Assembly (NCBI GenBank): GCA_963682025.1
Contig: CAVMKG010000281.1
Coordinates: 248,001 to 312,000 of the forward strand
Reading direction: 5' to 3'
Source: Cordilura impudica
Lineage: Eukaryota; Arthropoda; Insecta; Diptera; Scathophagidae
DNA length: 64,000 nucleotides
Made by a program: the position numbers and the translations under genes. Under the pieces are notes generated by a model that saw nothing but the letters and a program-made list of their open reading frames with translations, did not search any database and had not been told where the DNA came from. The stretch's first letter is position 1. Each line of letters starts with the position of its first letter. This document shows positions 31,109 to 42,965 of the stretch, in pieces.

Positions 31109-33868
31109 TTATTATACCCTATTCCACTATGTGGTCAGCGTATAATGATTTTGCGCTAATGTTTGTAACTACCAAAAATATTTGACCAACTTTTATTGTA
31201 CCGATCGACTCACCTTCTGAGTCGATTTAGCGATGTCCGTCCGTTTGTCTGTGTGTCCATTAGAGTGGTCCTTGAAAAAATTGAAATGCGATTTTGGGCA
31301 TAGGCGGAGTCCAGTTTGTTACTATTCCATATAAAACTAATAAATGTGAAGTTTGCGGGGAATCGGAAAAAGAAAAGTTGCGCCGGAAATCGATTGAAAA
31401 TTTCAAGCGTGTTTATATGGGGGAAAATGTGACTTTTTTGAGATTTTATAAAAATTTCGTTCTATAGCTTAACTCTTCCGACAAGTTGTTGTAAATGTCG
31501 GGACCACAATTAAATTATCTATCCTAAAAGCTATAAGAATTCAAAATCGAATAAAAATTAGCAAAGAAATAGCAAATGCCCCAAACCACTTTTGTGCCAA
31601 AAAAAACTAGATCATGAAATTTGATCGATTTTTTTTTTACTTTGAGAAATTGATTAAGGCCGTAATTTTTTTGTCTCTATACTTATAGCTAATCAGATAT
31701 GCAGTATTGTTTTATTACCACGTTGTTAACCTATTGCTCATTGAGACCGAAAATCGGAAATTTTTTTGATAAAGTTTTGAAAACTCCTTTTTCAAGTTTT
31801 AAAAAATTTTCTTAAACAAAATTTAAAAAAATGGATCTGGCGCTTTAAGGTTTTGTTAAATATATGCTACAGATTAACTGTGTGAATAAGTAAGTAAATC
31901 CCTGAGCCAGAATTTTTTTGACAAGGATTTTATTTTTGCGGATTTCGAGGAAAATGGGATTTTTGTAAAATATTCTGTAAATGTACTCTTTGTAAATACT
32001 TTGTATCAAAAATTCATAACTTTTGTACTTTTAAATGTTATATTTTCTCTTAATAGCCCCCCATTAACCCTTTTGTAATTGGGGTCACATATGACCCCAA
32101 GCTAATAAAAGACAATTTATTCAAAAGAATATGAAATATAAAATTAATTCTATTTATTTTGGTGTATTTAAGGATGATTTAGTCTGCGATTCAAATTGTT
32201 TTCTGTAATCACTTACAACTTGCAATAAGTATTTTTTTAATTTTATATTATTATATTAATTTTATGTTTCATATTCTTTTATTAGCTTTGGGTCATTTGT
32301 GGGTCCTCTTATTTTATTTAGAAAAATATAGATAGTTTTTATACATAAAATAATTTTGTAACAAAATTGGTTAATAGTTGTTTTAATTTATATTCGCGAG
32401 CAATAAGCAGATAATTGCACCAAAGATATATCACAATGGATTATTTTGTTCCGAGGAGCACTGAAGGGTTAATTAAATAAAAAATAACCGAATTATTTTT
32501 CTTAAATTCTAAATAGTGGTTTCATCGAATTTAATAGAAAAACTCGTTTTCGGTAATTTTTATTTAAAAATATCTTAAAATCCAAAGCTGGCCTTGGCAA
32601 ATAATGGGTTAACGTTCTCAGATTTATCCCAAACTTTAGGAGCGGAAGTTCTGCACATTTGGTTATAATATTTTAAGCGTCACATCGAAAAATTCAACAG
32701 CACTAAAAAAATATTTGAATTTTTTGAATAAATTGTCTTTTATTAGCATGGGGTCAGATGTGACCCCATATTTTTTTTTCCGAAATCCTAGGCTATTAAG
32801 ATGACATATAACATTTAAAAGAATAAAAGTGATGAATTTTGATACAAATTATTTAGAAAGAGTACATTTACAGAGTATTTTACAAAAATCCCATTTTTCT
32901 TGAAATCCGCAAAAATAAAATCCTTGGAATAGGGATTAATTAAAAATTCACACAGTTAATCTGCAACATGTATTTAACAACACCTTGAAGTGCCATATTC
33001 ATTTTTTTAAATTTTGTTTAAGAAACTTTTTTATAACTGGAAAAAGGCGTTTTCAAAATTTTATCAAATAAATTTCCCATTTTCAGTCTCAATGCGCAAT
33101 AGGTTAACAACGTGGTAATAAAACAATACTTCATATCTAATTACTTATAGGTATAGAGGTAAAAAAAAACATGGCTTTAATCCAAATTCTACCAAATTTC
33201 ATGACCTAGTTTTTTTTGGCACAAAAGTGGTCTGGGGCATTTGCTAATTCTTGGCAAATTTTTACTCGATTTTGAATTTTTATAGCTTCTTGAATAGATA
33301 ATTTAATACTGATCCCAATTCTTACAACAACTTGTCAGAAAAATTAAGCTATAGATCGAAATTTTGGTAAAATCTCAAAAAAGAAGTCATATTTTCCCAT
33401 ATAAACACACTTGAAATTTTCAATCGATTTCCGGCGCACCTTTTCTTTATCCGATTACCCCCAAAACTTCCACTAATAAGTGGTGCAAAACCAAAACGCT
33501 ATAGGACCATTCTTAGACATAGGTTCCATATGAAGCTGATTCCCGATCTTGACTTAAATCTGTCAGAAAATAAAAATATTGCACAGATTTTTCTCAAATT
33601 TGGTTTGAATATATTTTTTCAAAATATAAGTGACTTTACGAAATATGGTGTGGATCGTTCCATTTTGCGACCTAGTCACCATATAAGTATAGCATCTGAT
33701 ATTAACTTTTTGATATCTGAAGGCAACAAAATTAAAAACAGGCCACTCAAATTTATTTTATGCTTATTTTTCTACATTCAATTAGTTGGGCCTAAGGGAC
33801 AGGGTCTATAAAAGCATGGTATAGGGTATCTTATAGATGGTCTAGACTGACTATAATTTTTTACTTAT
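31109..33868 (+). mobile_element. DINE-like type A, copy 4, split by a foldback element
   Basis: The start (31109-31260) runs from TATACCCTATTCCACTATGT to GTCTGTGTGTCCAT. The rest resumes near 33466 with CTAATAAGTGGTGCAAAA and ends with a decayed hairpin and TATAATTTTTTACTTATT. About 270 bp of the element (the TGTAATCAAACT block to the CATACAAATGA block) is missing at the join, so a deletion accompanied or followed the insertion. Confidence 0.75.
31261..33465. mobile_element. Foldback element FB, copy 3 (right end truncated)
   Basis: The left end TAGAGTGGTCCTTG is a diverged form of TAGGGTGGCCCTT. Arms repeat in inverted order: GAAAATTTCAAG.GTGTTTATAT, CC(C/A)CTTTTGTGCCAAAAA, ATTGAGACCGAAAAT.GGAAA, TGACAAGGATTTTATTTTTG and the pair AACCCTTTTGTAATTGGGGT / TGGGGTCAGATGTGACCCCA. 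The centre near 32160-32240 holds a core shared with copy 1. The GGGCCACCCTA right end is absent. No transposase. Confidence 0.75.
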
Positions 33869-36800
33869 TATTTTTGGCAGCATTTTGAAGTGAAAACCAC
33901 GATTTTTGCTATATAAAATTTCGGTGAATTTGTTGTTAAAAATGGAAAAAAATGGTAAAAAAGAAAAACTCTCCCTGATTACCTGTTGATTTATGTGTAG
34001 AAATAGTGTATAAAATATCAAAAGGATGGGTCAATTAGATTTTGAGTTGTGATGGTCAGGGACTTCTAAAATGTTGTTTGCGAGAAAATGGATTTAAAGT
34101 GTATAACATATACGATCGCCGGTCGCTTGAAGCGCTGTAACTTCGTTGGGGTTGCTCGGATTTACTTAAATTATTGACACAACAATCTCGACATGTTGTA
34201 CAGGAAAAAAGAAAAAATTGAAAAACTTACCCCGTCCTTAAGTTTTCAAAATAAAATTTTGAAAGTTTAAAAAATGGAAAATAATGTCGAGGGTAGTACT
34301 TTATTACGATAAGGTAAAATGTTGATGAACCCTTCTATTAGATCGATTAACTTGGAAACATTGAAGTGGCCTTAAGAAAAATTAATGGAATTATGAATTG
34401 GAATATTATTTAAAAATGATAGCAAGTGATAGACATAAACACATAACAGTTCTCTAGGACAATCAATTATCCTCCGAATTTAATGTATTTCAGCTGCGGA
34501 TAATTGCAACTAAAAAAATATCATTTTTTGGCAGGTGACTGCTGCCTGCCAAATTCAAAATTATTCAAAATATGGCTAGAGAAACAGGACTAAGTTTACC
34601 AAAGAGCCACTATTTATGCACGTTTCTTTTCATACATTACTGATGGTGATTTTCCGAAAACTTTAAATATTATTTAAGACATGTAAAGAATATTTTGTTC
34701 AAATATAAATATGAAATGGCGTAAAAAGTTGAAAGCTTTTGAAATACAACATGCTCTTTGACTGAAACGCAACCAGCCACCATTAAATTGAAACCGTTAA
34801 GACTGCAATTAATTGCCAAAAAATCTGAGAGAACAAAAAGACGAGTTGCAACCGAAATTTCTTAAGATCTAAATAATGTAAATTAACCCCTAGTTGTTTT
34901 TGCATCTGTGGCATTGAAAAATAACTAATTTTCAAAGTCATATTAATATGCTTATCATGCCAGCTTCCCTTAGATTCGAAGAATTTTTTCAAACGGCCAA
35001 AATGTTCATACAGAAGTAACCATGGTAACCAGTGACAGCGCCTGTAGAGAAGGTCCATCTGCATTCGCGGTAAATTATTGAATCGACTGTGCTTTCAGTT
35101 GGATATTTTGGTGAGTAAGCTTCTGAATCACGCAATAAAATACATAAATCCGAGAGATTGCTAATTGCACGAAAAAGTAGTCATATGAATAATTTGAAAG
35201 ATGATTTAAATCATGCACCAGAAGAAATTAAAGCTTTCACCAGAAGTGACCGAATTACTGAGATCAGAAGGGCAAATTTTTTTTTTTTTTTGAAAATTTC
35301 CAAACAGACAGAGAAAATTCCAAATCTAATACTTTTTTTTTATCGGTTTTGATATATTTTAAATGTTTTTATTGGACCACAAATTCGAAAAATTATGAGA
35401 GATGGGAACATTAAGAAATAAATGGTTTCAATGGAAAAATATTTTGATGTAAAAAATAAAATAAAAATTATTTCGGTATACTGCAGGCCACTTCAACGAG
35501 AAACTGAAGATGTTTGATTAAAAAAAAGATCGGACAAACATTTTTGAGTTGAATAACCAAAAATGTTATATTTGCAAAAATTTTGTCTGTCCAAGCATTT
35601 ATTCTTAAATTTTGTTTTTATTAAAAGCTGAATGACTCAGTCAATTTTTAACAGTTTTTTTTTTAAAACAAAGCTGCATTTTACTCACAAATAAACGTGC
35701 TTCTATGATAAATTCATAAATTGTACGGTTCCTAAATAAAAATAATGTGTAAAAACATCTTTAAATTTAAAAAACAGAGAATTTTTTTAAATGAGTTTGC
35801 TGCAGGAATACGAACAGATGTCTCAATATTAATTAAATATCACGTTCATATCTTCGAAAGACCACAGTTTCTTCTTTTCAAATCCGCTGAGAAATTCAAA
35901 ATCGGTTGATACCCAACAAAGTTACCGGCTTATATGTGCAAAAGAGCCGAAAACTAAAGATTTTGGAGGTGTTTCGCAAATTTCAAGGACAGAGTCTTGT
36001 TATACTCGACAAGACCTACCAGAAAAAAATTATCGCATCCCAGATATTTAATTTAAAAAAAAAAATAATAAAAGTAAAATAGTTTAGAATATCAGATAAT
36101 CTATCAAAGCTTTAAGAATTCTTGGATTCAAAAACCAATTACACGGGAACCCCGTTCTGAACAATTTTTTAGTTAATTTCTCAGTTAAATTTACTTTTTT
36201 TGAGTGTAAGAAAAATTTTAAAGTCACATCTAAGAAAATCACTAAAATAGGTCCAGTTGCAATTGTTCAATTTTGGCCGATAGTGTGATAGAGTAATTTT
36301 GAGATTACGTTAGAAGCCACCGTGCTTAAGAGAGCATACTTTGGTCCCAGAGTTTGGAGATTTGTTTATTGTGGGGCTGCGTAATTAAGTGCCCATATGC
36401 TATAATTACAAAATTTTGCAATTATGCAAATTTGGAACACTTCTGAGAAAATTTAATATAATTTCACTTTAAGCTTAATCTTTGCAAACTTTTTCTATTT
36501 TTCCTCGCAGGCAGGTTGAGGTATTTACTAAAAGCTCTTTTAATATGAAGATTATGGACACATCTTGTCAATATTCCAATATTACTAAAAATATTAAAAT
36601 TCATACGACGTCTGGACGATTAAACGTAATTGGATTTATCTTTAAATAAATTTTTCCATCTTTTATAATTTTCTTTGTTTGTTGGCCAAAAGATAATTTT
36701 CGTATTCCCTAGGGTTTTTAAAAATATTTCTTAAAAACACTATAAAAGTCATTTAACCATTTTCTCACCTTTTTGAAAAACAGTTGGACATTCCAAGCCA

Positions 36801-37369
36801 AATCTAATTAAATCAAAAGAGAGTTATTTAAAATTATTTAAAATGGTTTCAATACTTATTTGTTTTTACTTTCGTCCTTTATGCTTTTTTTATAACTGTT
36901 CACGTCCTGCAGAGCTTTAATAAAGAATGTGAAATAAATGAATGCATTTGAGGGTTTAACAAAATATTTACTGGATTTTTAAATCAAAAAAGTTACAAAA
37001 CTTTTTTTTTTCAGTTTTAATTTTTTCTTTAACAACTTGGAGCACAACAATATGTTTTTAATCTTAATATAAACTCTGCGGATTTACAATATAACTTTGT
37101 TTTTTTCACTTAGCGCTACACACCATGTGTGCTAGCATAATTTTATTTGTTATAATTTGAACAAGAAAAAAAATGTAAAAATGTTTGCACCATTTTTTTT
37201 TATTTTTATTAATCACATTTCAATTTAGAAGCTAAAGAATATTTTGTTTAGAACAACAATAGTCGTTGCGGGGAAAGGCAAAAGAATTTTATATTTGCAG
37301 ACTTTTCCATAACATTTGTTAAGTAATTCAAAATAAACAGGCTATTGCATTACATTTGTAATAATGCCC
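33869..37369. other. AT-rich DNA, mostly unrecognised
   Basis: An inverted pair links it to the other side of copy 4: ACTTAAGGA(T/C)GGGGTAAG at 30897 and 34230, and GGTAA(C/T)CAGG(A/G)AGAGTTTTT at 31087 and 33970. This may be the eroded arms of an older foldback. Apart from the open frame at 34783-35064, nothing else is supported. Confidence 0.4.
34783..35064 (-). CDS. Unrecognised 93-codon open frame
   Basis: The frame starts MQMDLLYRRCHWLPWLLLYE and includes LKKFFESKGSWHDKHI, MQKQLGVNLHYLDLKKF and FSQIFWQLIAV. It is longer and compositionally more protein-like than chance frames in this AT-rich DNA, but I recognise no family, signal peptide or catalytic motif. It could be a relic of a transposase C-terminus or random. 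No neighbouring exon was found. Confidence 0.2.
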   Translation of the reverse strand: MQMDLLYRRCHWLPWLLLYEHFGRLKKFFESKGSWHDKHINMTLKISYFSMPQMQKQLGVNLHYLDLKKFRLQLVFLFSQIFWQLIAVLTVSI

Positions 37370-37615
37370 ATCTGTGTATCCATCTAAACCATTTAAGTAA
37401 ACTGCAGGTCGCAAATAGAAATATATTTGTTGAAGAAATTTTGTACATAAATGCTTTTATTTATATATCACTGGGCGAAAGCTATTGAAATTGGTCCTTG
37501 TTCTGACCTAACCCGCATACAAATAATCCCTAAAATTAGCATATATATATCGATGAAATTTGGTATATGTTTCTCTATCTTACCCAATAATCAATAGTCC
37601 AAAAATAGATTTGCG
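37370..37615 (+). mobile_element. Degenerate DINE-like type A fragment
   Basis: It shares TGTGTATCCATCTAAACC, AACTGCAGGTCGCAAATA, GCTATTGAAATTGGT and TGACCTAACCCGCATACAAA with type A, without the CCGT core or the end hairpin. Confidence 0.65.
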
Positions 37616-37639
37616 GACAATTTTTCGAAAACAATTCTT

Positions 37640-37815
37640 AGAAAAAACAATTCTTGGAATAGCAGTTCTTCGAATAACAATTCTTCGAATAACAATAACC
37701 ATAGAGGTTTTCAACTAAAGCTGGAAATAATCAGAGATTTGCAACTATAGCGAGGAATAACCATAGAGGTTTCGAAGAATTGTTATTCGAAGAATTTTTT
37801 TTTTTCGAAGAAATG
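37640..37815. repeat. Hairpin of AATTCTTCGAATAACA repeats
   Basis: Direct repeats of ATTCTTCGAATAACA at 37655-37695 and AACCATAGAGGTTTT lie opposite an inverted AGGTTTCGAAGAATTGTTAT and TCGAAGAA at 37765-37800. The stretch could fold into an imperfect stem of about 30 bp. Function unknown. Confidence 0.6.
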
Positions 37816-37865
37816 TTTTGGAAGAATTTTCCGCCGACGCCAAAAATAAGCCTTGTTGGGCCATT

Positions 37866-38590
37866 TTTTTACCCTATACCACTATGTGGTTAAGGTGTAA
37901 TGACATTGTGATGATTTTTGTAACTACCAAAAATATTTGACCTAGACCCATTTTGTATTATACCTATCGACCCGGAATCACTTTTTGAGTCGATTTAACG
38001 ATGTCAGTTCGTCCGTCCGTCCGTGTGTACATGTAAACATTCTAATCAAACTACAGGTCGCAAATATGAATATATTTTTATGAAATTTTGTCCATAACTT
38101 CCTATCAGCCATAGGACGAAGGCTGTTGAAATTGGTGAAAATCGGTCTTGGTTCAGACCTAGTCCCCATACAAACGACCCCTCTGAAATCGACTCACAAT
38201 GTCATAATATCAAAATTATCATATAAATCTCGGTCAAATTGAGCTTGTGTATGTTTATTGCATCCATTTATCAGTAGTTCAAAAATAAACTATATAGGTC
38301 AATTCTTAGTCATAGCCCCCATATGAAGATGATTCCCGATCTTCACTCAAATCTATCAAAAAACAAAAATTTTGCACATATTTTCCTCAAATTTGGTTTG
38401 TATATATTTTTTTCCAAATATAAGTAACTTTACCAACTATGGTCAGGATTGGTCCATTTTTGGACCTAGTACCCATCAAAATATAGCATCGGATGTGAAC
38501 TTTTTTCTATATCCGAAGGCAAACAAATTAATAACAATGTCGCTCAAATTTGTTTTATGGTTATTTTTTATATCCATTTAGTTGGACCAA
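37866..38590 (+). mobile_element. DINE-like type A, copy 5
   Basis: It starts TACCCTATACCACTATGTGG, has three or four CCGT units at 38009-38023, and is truncated after TATCCATTTAGTTGGACC without the palindrome. Confidence 0.8.
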
Positions 38591-38734
38591 AGAGAGAAAT
38601 TTGAAGTCAAAGTGAAAATACAAGATCAGTATAGTAAAACTTCTAAAGCGTTCTCACGCCATTGATGGATTCTCATTTCATTGTTTTGCAAAAGTGAAGC
38701 AAAGGCTTAAATAAATAGTTTTTTTACACATCTA

Positions 38735-39673
38735 AAGGGTGATTTTTTAAGAGCTATAAGAAAGTTTTCCAAAAAAAAAGCACATAAAATTCAGAAAAAT
38801 GCATGAAATCTTTATTCGAATCGATAGTACGGTCCATATAATTTAATGTTTGAAGATTATTTCATGCAAATGTTTACCGTGACTGCGCCTCAAATGGTCC
38901 ATCCGCTAACTCCAATTTTGGCTTACTCTTTCCAACATTTCGGCCGGTATCTTAAGAATAAATGCTTCAATGTTGTCTTCCAATACGTCACTTGAAGCGG
39001 GATTGTATGTATAGACATGAGCTTTAACATAGCCCCACAAAAAGGAGTCTAAAGGCGTTAAATCGCACTATCTAGGCGGCCAATTGACCGGTCCCGAACG
39101 TGAAATAAAATGTCCACCGAACTCGCCTCTCAATAAGTCCATTGTTGCGCGTGCTGTGTGGCATGTGGCACCGTCTTGTTGAATCCACATGTCATGCAAG
39201 TCAAGCTCTTGCATTTTGGGCAAAAAAAAGATGGATATCATCTCTCGGTAGCGCTCACCATACACAGTTACGTTACGATTCGCACCATCTTTGAAGAAGT
39301 ACGGTCATCATTAACACTGGCCGATACAGCTGCGATATATTCTTCAGTTCGCACTCTACGTAAGCGTGTTGGTGGTTTAATGTCCAACAATGTAAATTTG
39401 GTGCGAAATTTAGTCACAATAGCCCGAATAGCCGCTTCAGTGGGTCGATTAAACTGGCCATAAAATGGAAGAAGCGCACGGTGAACTTTCTTAATAGAGC
39501 ACGCATTTTGATAATAAAATTCAATAACTTGCAAGCGTTGTTCGTTTGTAAAACGATTCATGGTTAAATTCTATACCAAACTGAAGATGTTCGACAATGA
39601 AACAAAACACGAAACGTGCGTCAGCTGTTTAAACCAGTGTTGCCAAAAAGATAATAGCTAAAAAATCACCCTT
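38735..39673 (-). mobile_element. rosa-type mariner, internally deleted, perfect TA duplication
   Basis: The ends are AAGGGTGATTTTTTAAGAGC and AAGGGTGATTTTTTAGCTAT in inverted orientation, flanked by TA at 38733-38734 and 39674-39675. This terminus and the protein start MNRFTNEQRLQVIEFYYQN are characteristic of the rosa (DD41D) lineage of Tc1/mariner elements known from flies. Confidence 0.9.
38860..39561 (-). pseudogene. rosa-type transposase, centre deleted
   Basis: The N-terminal frame (39561-39268) encodes the helix-turn-helix region with LPFYGQFNRPTEAAIRAIV. It then shifts frame near 39280 and continues RNVTVYGERYREMISIFF, MWIQQDGATCHTARATMDLL (second catalytic Asp in QQDGA), GEFG..FISRSGPVNWPPR, a stop, then CDLTPLDSFLWGYVKAHVY and a C-terminus near 38860. 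The region with the first catalytic Asp is gone, so the enzyme is inactive. The catalytic spacing of DD41D fits the distance from QQD to the LTPLD region. Confidence 0.85.
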
Positions 39674-39685
39674 TATAAGAGCAGG

Positions 39686-40588
39686 GGGTAAATTTCTATT
39701 TCACAATACAATCACAAAACAGCGTAACATGTGAGCTGTAAGAAAAAATCACAGTGACTTATGATTGTATTGGTGAAAAAATTATGATATGTAATAATCA
39801 GTTTGAAAATGAAAAATTAAAAATTAAAAATTAAAAATTAAAAATTAAAAATTAAAAATTAAAAATTAAAAATTAAAAATTAAAAATTAAAAATTAAAAA
39901 TTAAAAATTAAAAATTAAAAATTAAAAATTAAAAATTAAAAATTAAAAATTAAAAATTAAAAATTAAAAATTAAAAATTAAAAATTAAAAATTAAAAATT
40001 AAAAATTAAAAATTAAAAATTAAAAATTAAAAATTAAAAATTAAAAATTAAAAATTAAAAATTAAAAATTAAAAATTAAAAATTAAAAATTAAAAATTAA
40101 AAATTAAAAATTAAAAATTAAAAATTAAAAATTAAAAATTAAAAATTAAAAATTAAAAATTAAAAATTAAAAATTAAAAATTAAAAATTAAAAATTAAAA
40201 ATTAAAAATTAAAAATTAAAAAATAAAAATAAAAAATTAAAAATTAAACATATAAAATAAAAAATAAAAAATTAAAAATAAAAAATAAAAAATAAAAAAA
40301 TAAAACAAAAAATAAAAAATAAAAAAGAAAAAAAAAAAAAAATAATAAAAAATAAAAATAAAAAATGAAAAATGAAAAATAAAAAATGAAAAATGAAAAA
40401 TGAAAAATGAAAAAATAAAAAATAAAAAATAAAACATAAAAAATAAAAAATAAAAAATAAAAAAAAAAACAAAAAATGAAAAATGAAAAATGAAAAATAA
40501 AAAATGAAAAATGGAAAACACAAATGAAAAATGAAAAACGAAAAACTAAAAATGAAAAATTTAAATTAACCGGTTGAAATAATAAATA
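39686..40588 (+). repeat. Composite unit 1: head, (AAAAATT)n array and tail
   Basis: The head GGGGGTAAATTTCTATTTCA.. (39686-39800) is followed by about 60 near-perfect AAAAATT heptamers (39812-40232), then degenerate AAAAATA/AAAATGA variants to about 40556, and a tail AAATTTAAATTAACCGGTTG. The same head-array-tail order is repeated at once in unit 2. Phe-rich open frames on the minus strand are repeat artefacts. Confidence 0.9.
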
Positions 40589-40905
40589 AGGGGGTAAATT
40601 TCTATTTCACAATACAATCACAAAAAAAATCGAAGTGACCTATAATTGTATTGGTGAAAAAATTATGATATAAAATAACCTGTTTGAAAATGAAAAATGA
40701 AAAAATGAAAAATGAAAAATAAAAAATGAAAAATAAAAAATAAAAAACGAAAAATAAAAATGAAAAATAAAAAATTAAAAATGAAAAACAAAAAATTAAA
40801 AACGAAAAATGAAAAATTAAAAAATGAAAAATGAAAAACGAAAAATGAGAAACGAAAAATTCAAAACGAAAAATTTAAATTAACCGGTTGAAAAAATAAA
40901 TAATA
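40589..40905 (+). repeat. Composite unit 2: head, short array and tail
   Basis: It has the same head (GGGGTAAATTTCTATTTCAC, ATTGTATTGGTGAAAAAATT, GTTTGAAAATGAAAAATG), a 180-bp array of AAAAATGA/AAAAATAA variants, and the same AAATTTAAATTAACCGGTTG tail. It lacks the pure heptamer block, so the array expanded in unit 1 after the duplication or contracted here. Confidence 0.9.
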
Positions 40906-41107
40906 ATAAATTTTTTTATATTAGCAGAGCCCCTGCAGTTGAGCGATATAAGTGGTACATAGATGACGCTTTCTGTTTGGTTTTAAAAAAATTGCTCTAA
41001 AAAAAAATCTTTAATTAGTAGACGTTTACACATCTCCCCTGTGATGTGACAAACATGATTTTTTTTATTAATATATACTTGTGAAAAACAAAGAATAAAA
41101 ATGGAAT

Positions 41108-41845
41108 CACAGCCGGTCTAGACCAACTATAGGATACCCTATACCATGCGTTTAGTGACCGTATCTGTTAGGGCCAACCAATTGGATATAGAAAATACAT
41201 ATAAAGCAAATTTGGGTGATTTTGTTATTACTTTTATTGCCTTTGAGTATGACAAAGTTCATAACGGATGCTATATTTATATGGGGACTAGGTCGAAAAA
41301 TGTACCGATCCTGACCATATTTGGTAAAGTCACTTATACAAACGAAATTTGAGAAAATTCTGTGCAATTTTTTGTTTTTTGATAGATTTAAGTGAAGATC
41401 GGGAAGCCGCTATAAATAGGGGCTATGACTAAGAATTGTCCTATACGGTTAATTTTTGGACTACTATTTAATGGGATTAATAAACATACACACACCCAAT
41501 TTCACCGAGATCTATTAGAAAATTGGGATTTTATGACAATTTAAGTAGATTTCATTGAGGTCATTTGTATCTGGACTATCTCTGAACATGCACCGATTTC
41601 CACCAATTTCAATGGCGTTCATGCTATGGCTGATAGAAGCTTATATACCAAATTTCGTCAAAATATATTCATATTTGCGACTTGTAGTTTGATTAAAAAG
41701 TTCACATGGACACACAGACGGACGGACGGACATCGCTAAATCGACTTAGAAAGTGATACTGAGTCGATGGGTATAATAAAAGATGGGTCTAGTTCAAATA
41801 TTTTTGGTAGTTACAAACATCAGCACAAAGTCATTATAGCCTGAC
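41108..41845 (-). mobile_element. DINE-like type A, copy 6
   Basis: It starts at the hairpin end (GCCGGTCTAGACCAACTATA), includes a short CGGACGGACGGACATCGCTA core at 41717-41734, and ends near CACAAAGTCATTATAG. The terminal AACAAGTAAG and CCACATAGTGG motifs are missing at either end. Confidence 0.8.
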
Positions 41846-41940
41846 CAAATATCATTCATATACGTATACATCTTTTCTACTCTACTAATAAATAATAATC
41901 ATACGCCCGAAATATATTTTGTTATTCGAAGATTTTATTT

Positions 41941-42696
41941 TTATACCCTATACCACTACGTGGTGTGGGTAACTACCAAAAATATTTTACCTAGACCCAT
42001 CTTTTATTATACCGATCGAATCAGAATCACTATGTGATTCGATTTAACGATGTCCGTCCGTCCGTCCGTCTGTGTGTCCATGTAAAGCTTGTAAGCAAAC
42101 TGCAGGTCGCAAATATGAATAAAAATAAAAGCTTTTATCGGCCATGGGCTGAACGCTATTGAAATTGGTGAGAATCGGTCCATGTTCAGACCTAGCCCGC
42201 ATACAAATGACCCCTATGAAATCAACATAAATTGCCATAAGATCCAAATTATCATATAAATCTTAGTCAAATTGGGTTTGTATGTGTTTATTACATAAAT
42301 TAATATGTAGTGCAAAAATATTCCCTATGGGACAACTCTCAGTCATAGGCCCCATATAGTGCTTCTTCCCGATCTTCACTTAAATCTATCAAAAAAGAAA
42401 AATATTGCACGGATTCTTTTAAAATTTTGTTTGTATATATTTTTGCAAAATACAAGAGACTTTACCAAACATGGTCAGGATCGGTCCATTTTTGGGCCTA
42501 GTCCCCATACAGATATAGCATCCGATATGAACTTTTTCATATCTGCAGACAAAAAAATTAATAATAATCCCACTCAAATTTGGTTTATGCTTATTTTCTA
42601 TATCCAGTTAGATGGGCCTGAGAGATAGGGTCTCTAAACGCATGGTATACGGTATCGTATAGTCGGTCTAGACCGACTATAATTTTCTTACTTGTT
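41941..42696 (+). mobile_element. DINE-like type A, copy 7
   Basis: Nearly complete: TATACCCTATACCACTACGT start, three or four CCGT units at 42053-42069, the perfect AGTCGGTCTAGACCGACT palindrome at 42661-42678 and the TTCTTACTTGTT end. It lies about 95 bp from oppositely oriented copy 6. Confidence 0.85.
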
Positions 42697-42727
42697 TTTA
42701 AATTTTTTGTGGGTTTCGTTCGATAAA

Positions 42728-42965
42728 ATTACTAAAACTTAATTTGCGGGAGCTGTTTTCTGAATAGCGAAATAAGAAATCATCAATGGTTCTTGAGTTA
42801 TAGTTGAAAAACTAAACAGACATCAAGATAAGGAAAAAATTTTAAAGGTCACAAGAAAACGTTTTGCCTGAGAACGCCAAACTCTTTGTAGGTTTTACAC
42901 TAACGGGCTAAGACTTTCATCCTGACTTGGAATTTCTGACCCCCTATCCCCTACATAGTTGCCTA
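42728..42965 (+). repeat. Dispersed repeat E, copy 2
   Basis: It shares GAAATAAGAAATCATCAA, TTGAGTTATAG, GCCTGAGAACGCCAAACTCT and GACTTGGAATTTCTGACCCC with the copies at 805 and 51055. As at 51.0 kb, it follows DINE-like sequence. Confidence 0.65.

Noticed and set aside
40237..40523. Long Phe-rich open frames on the minus strand
   Set aside because: They are products of the AAAAATA/AAAATGA arrays read in reverse, not proteins.
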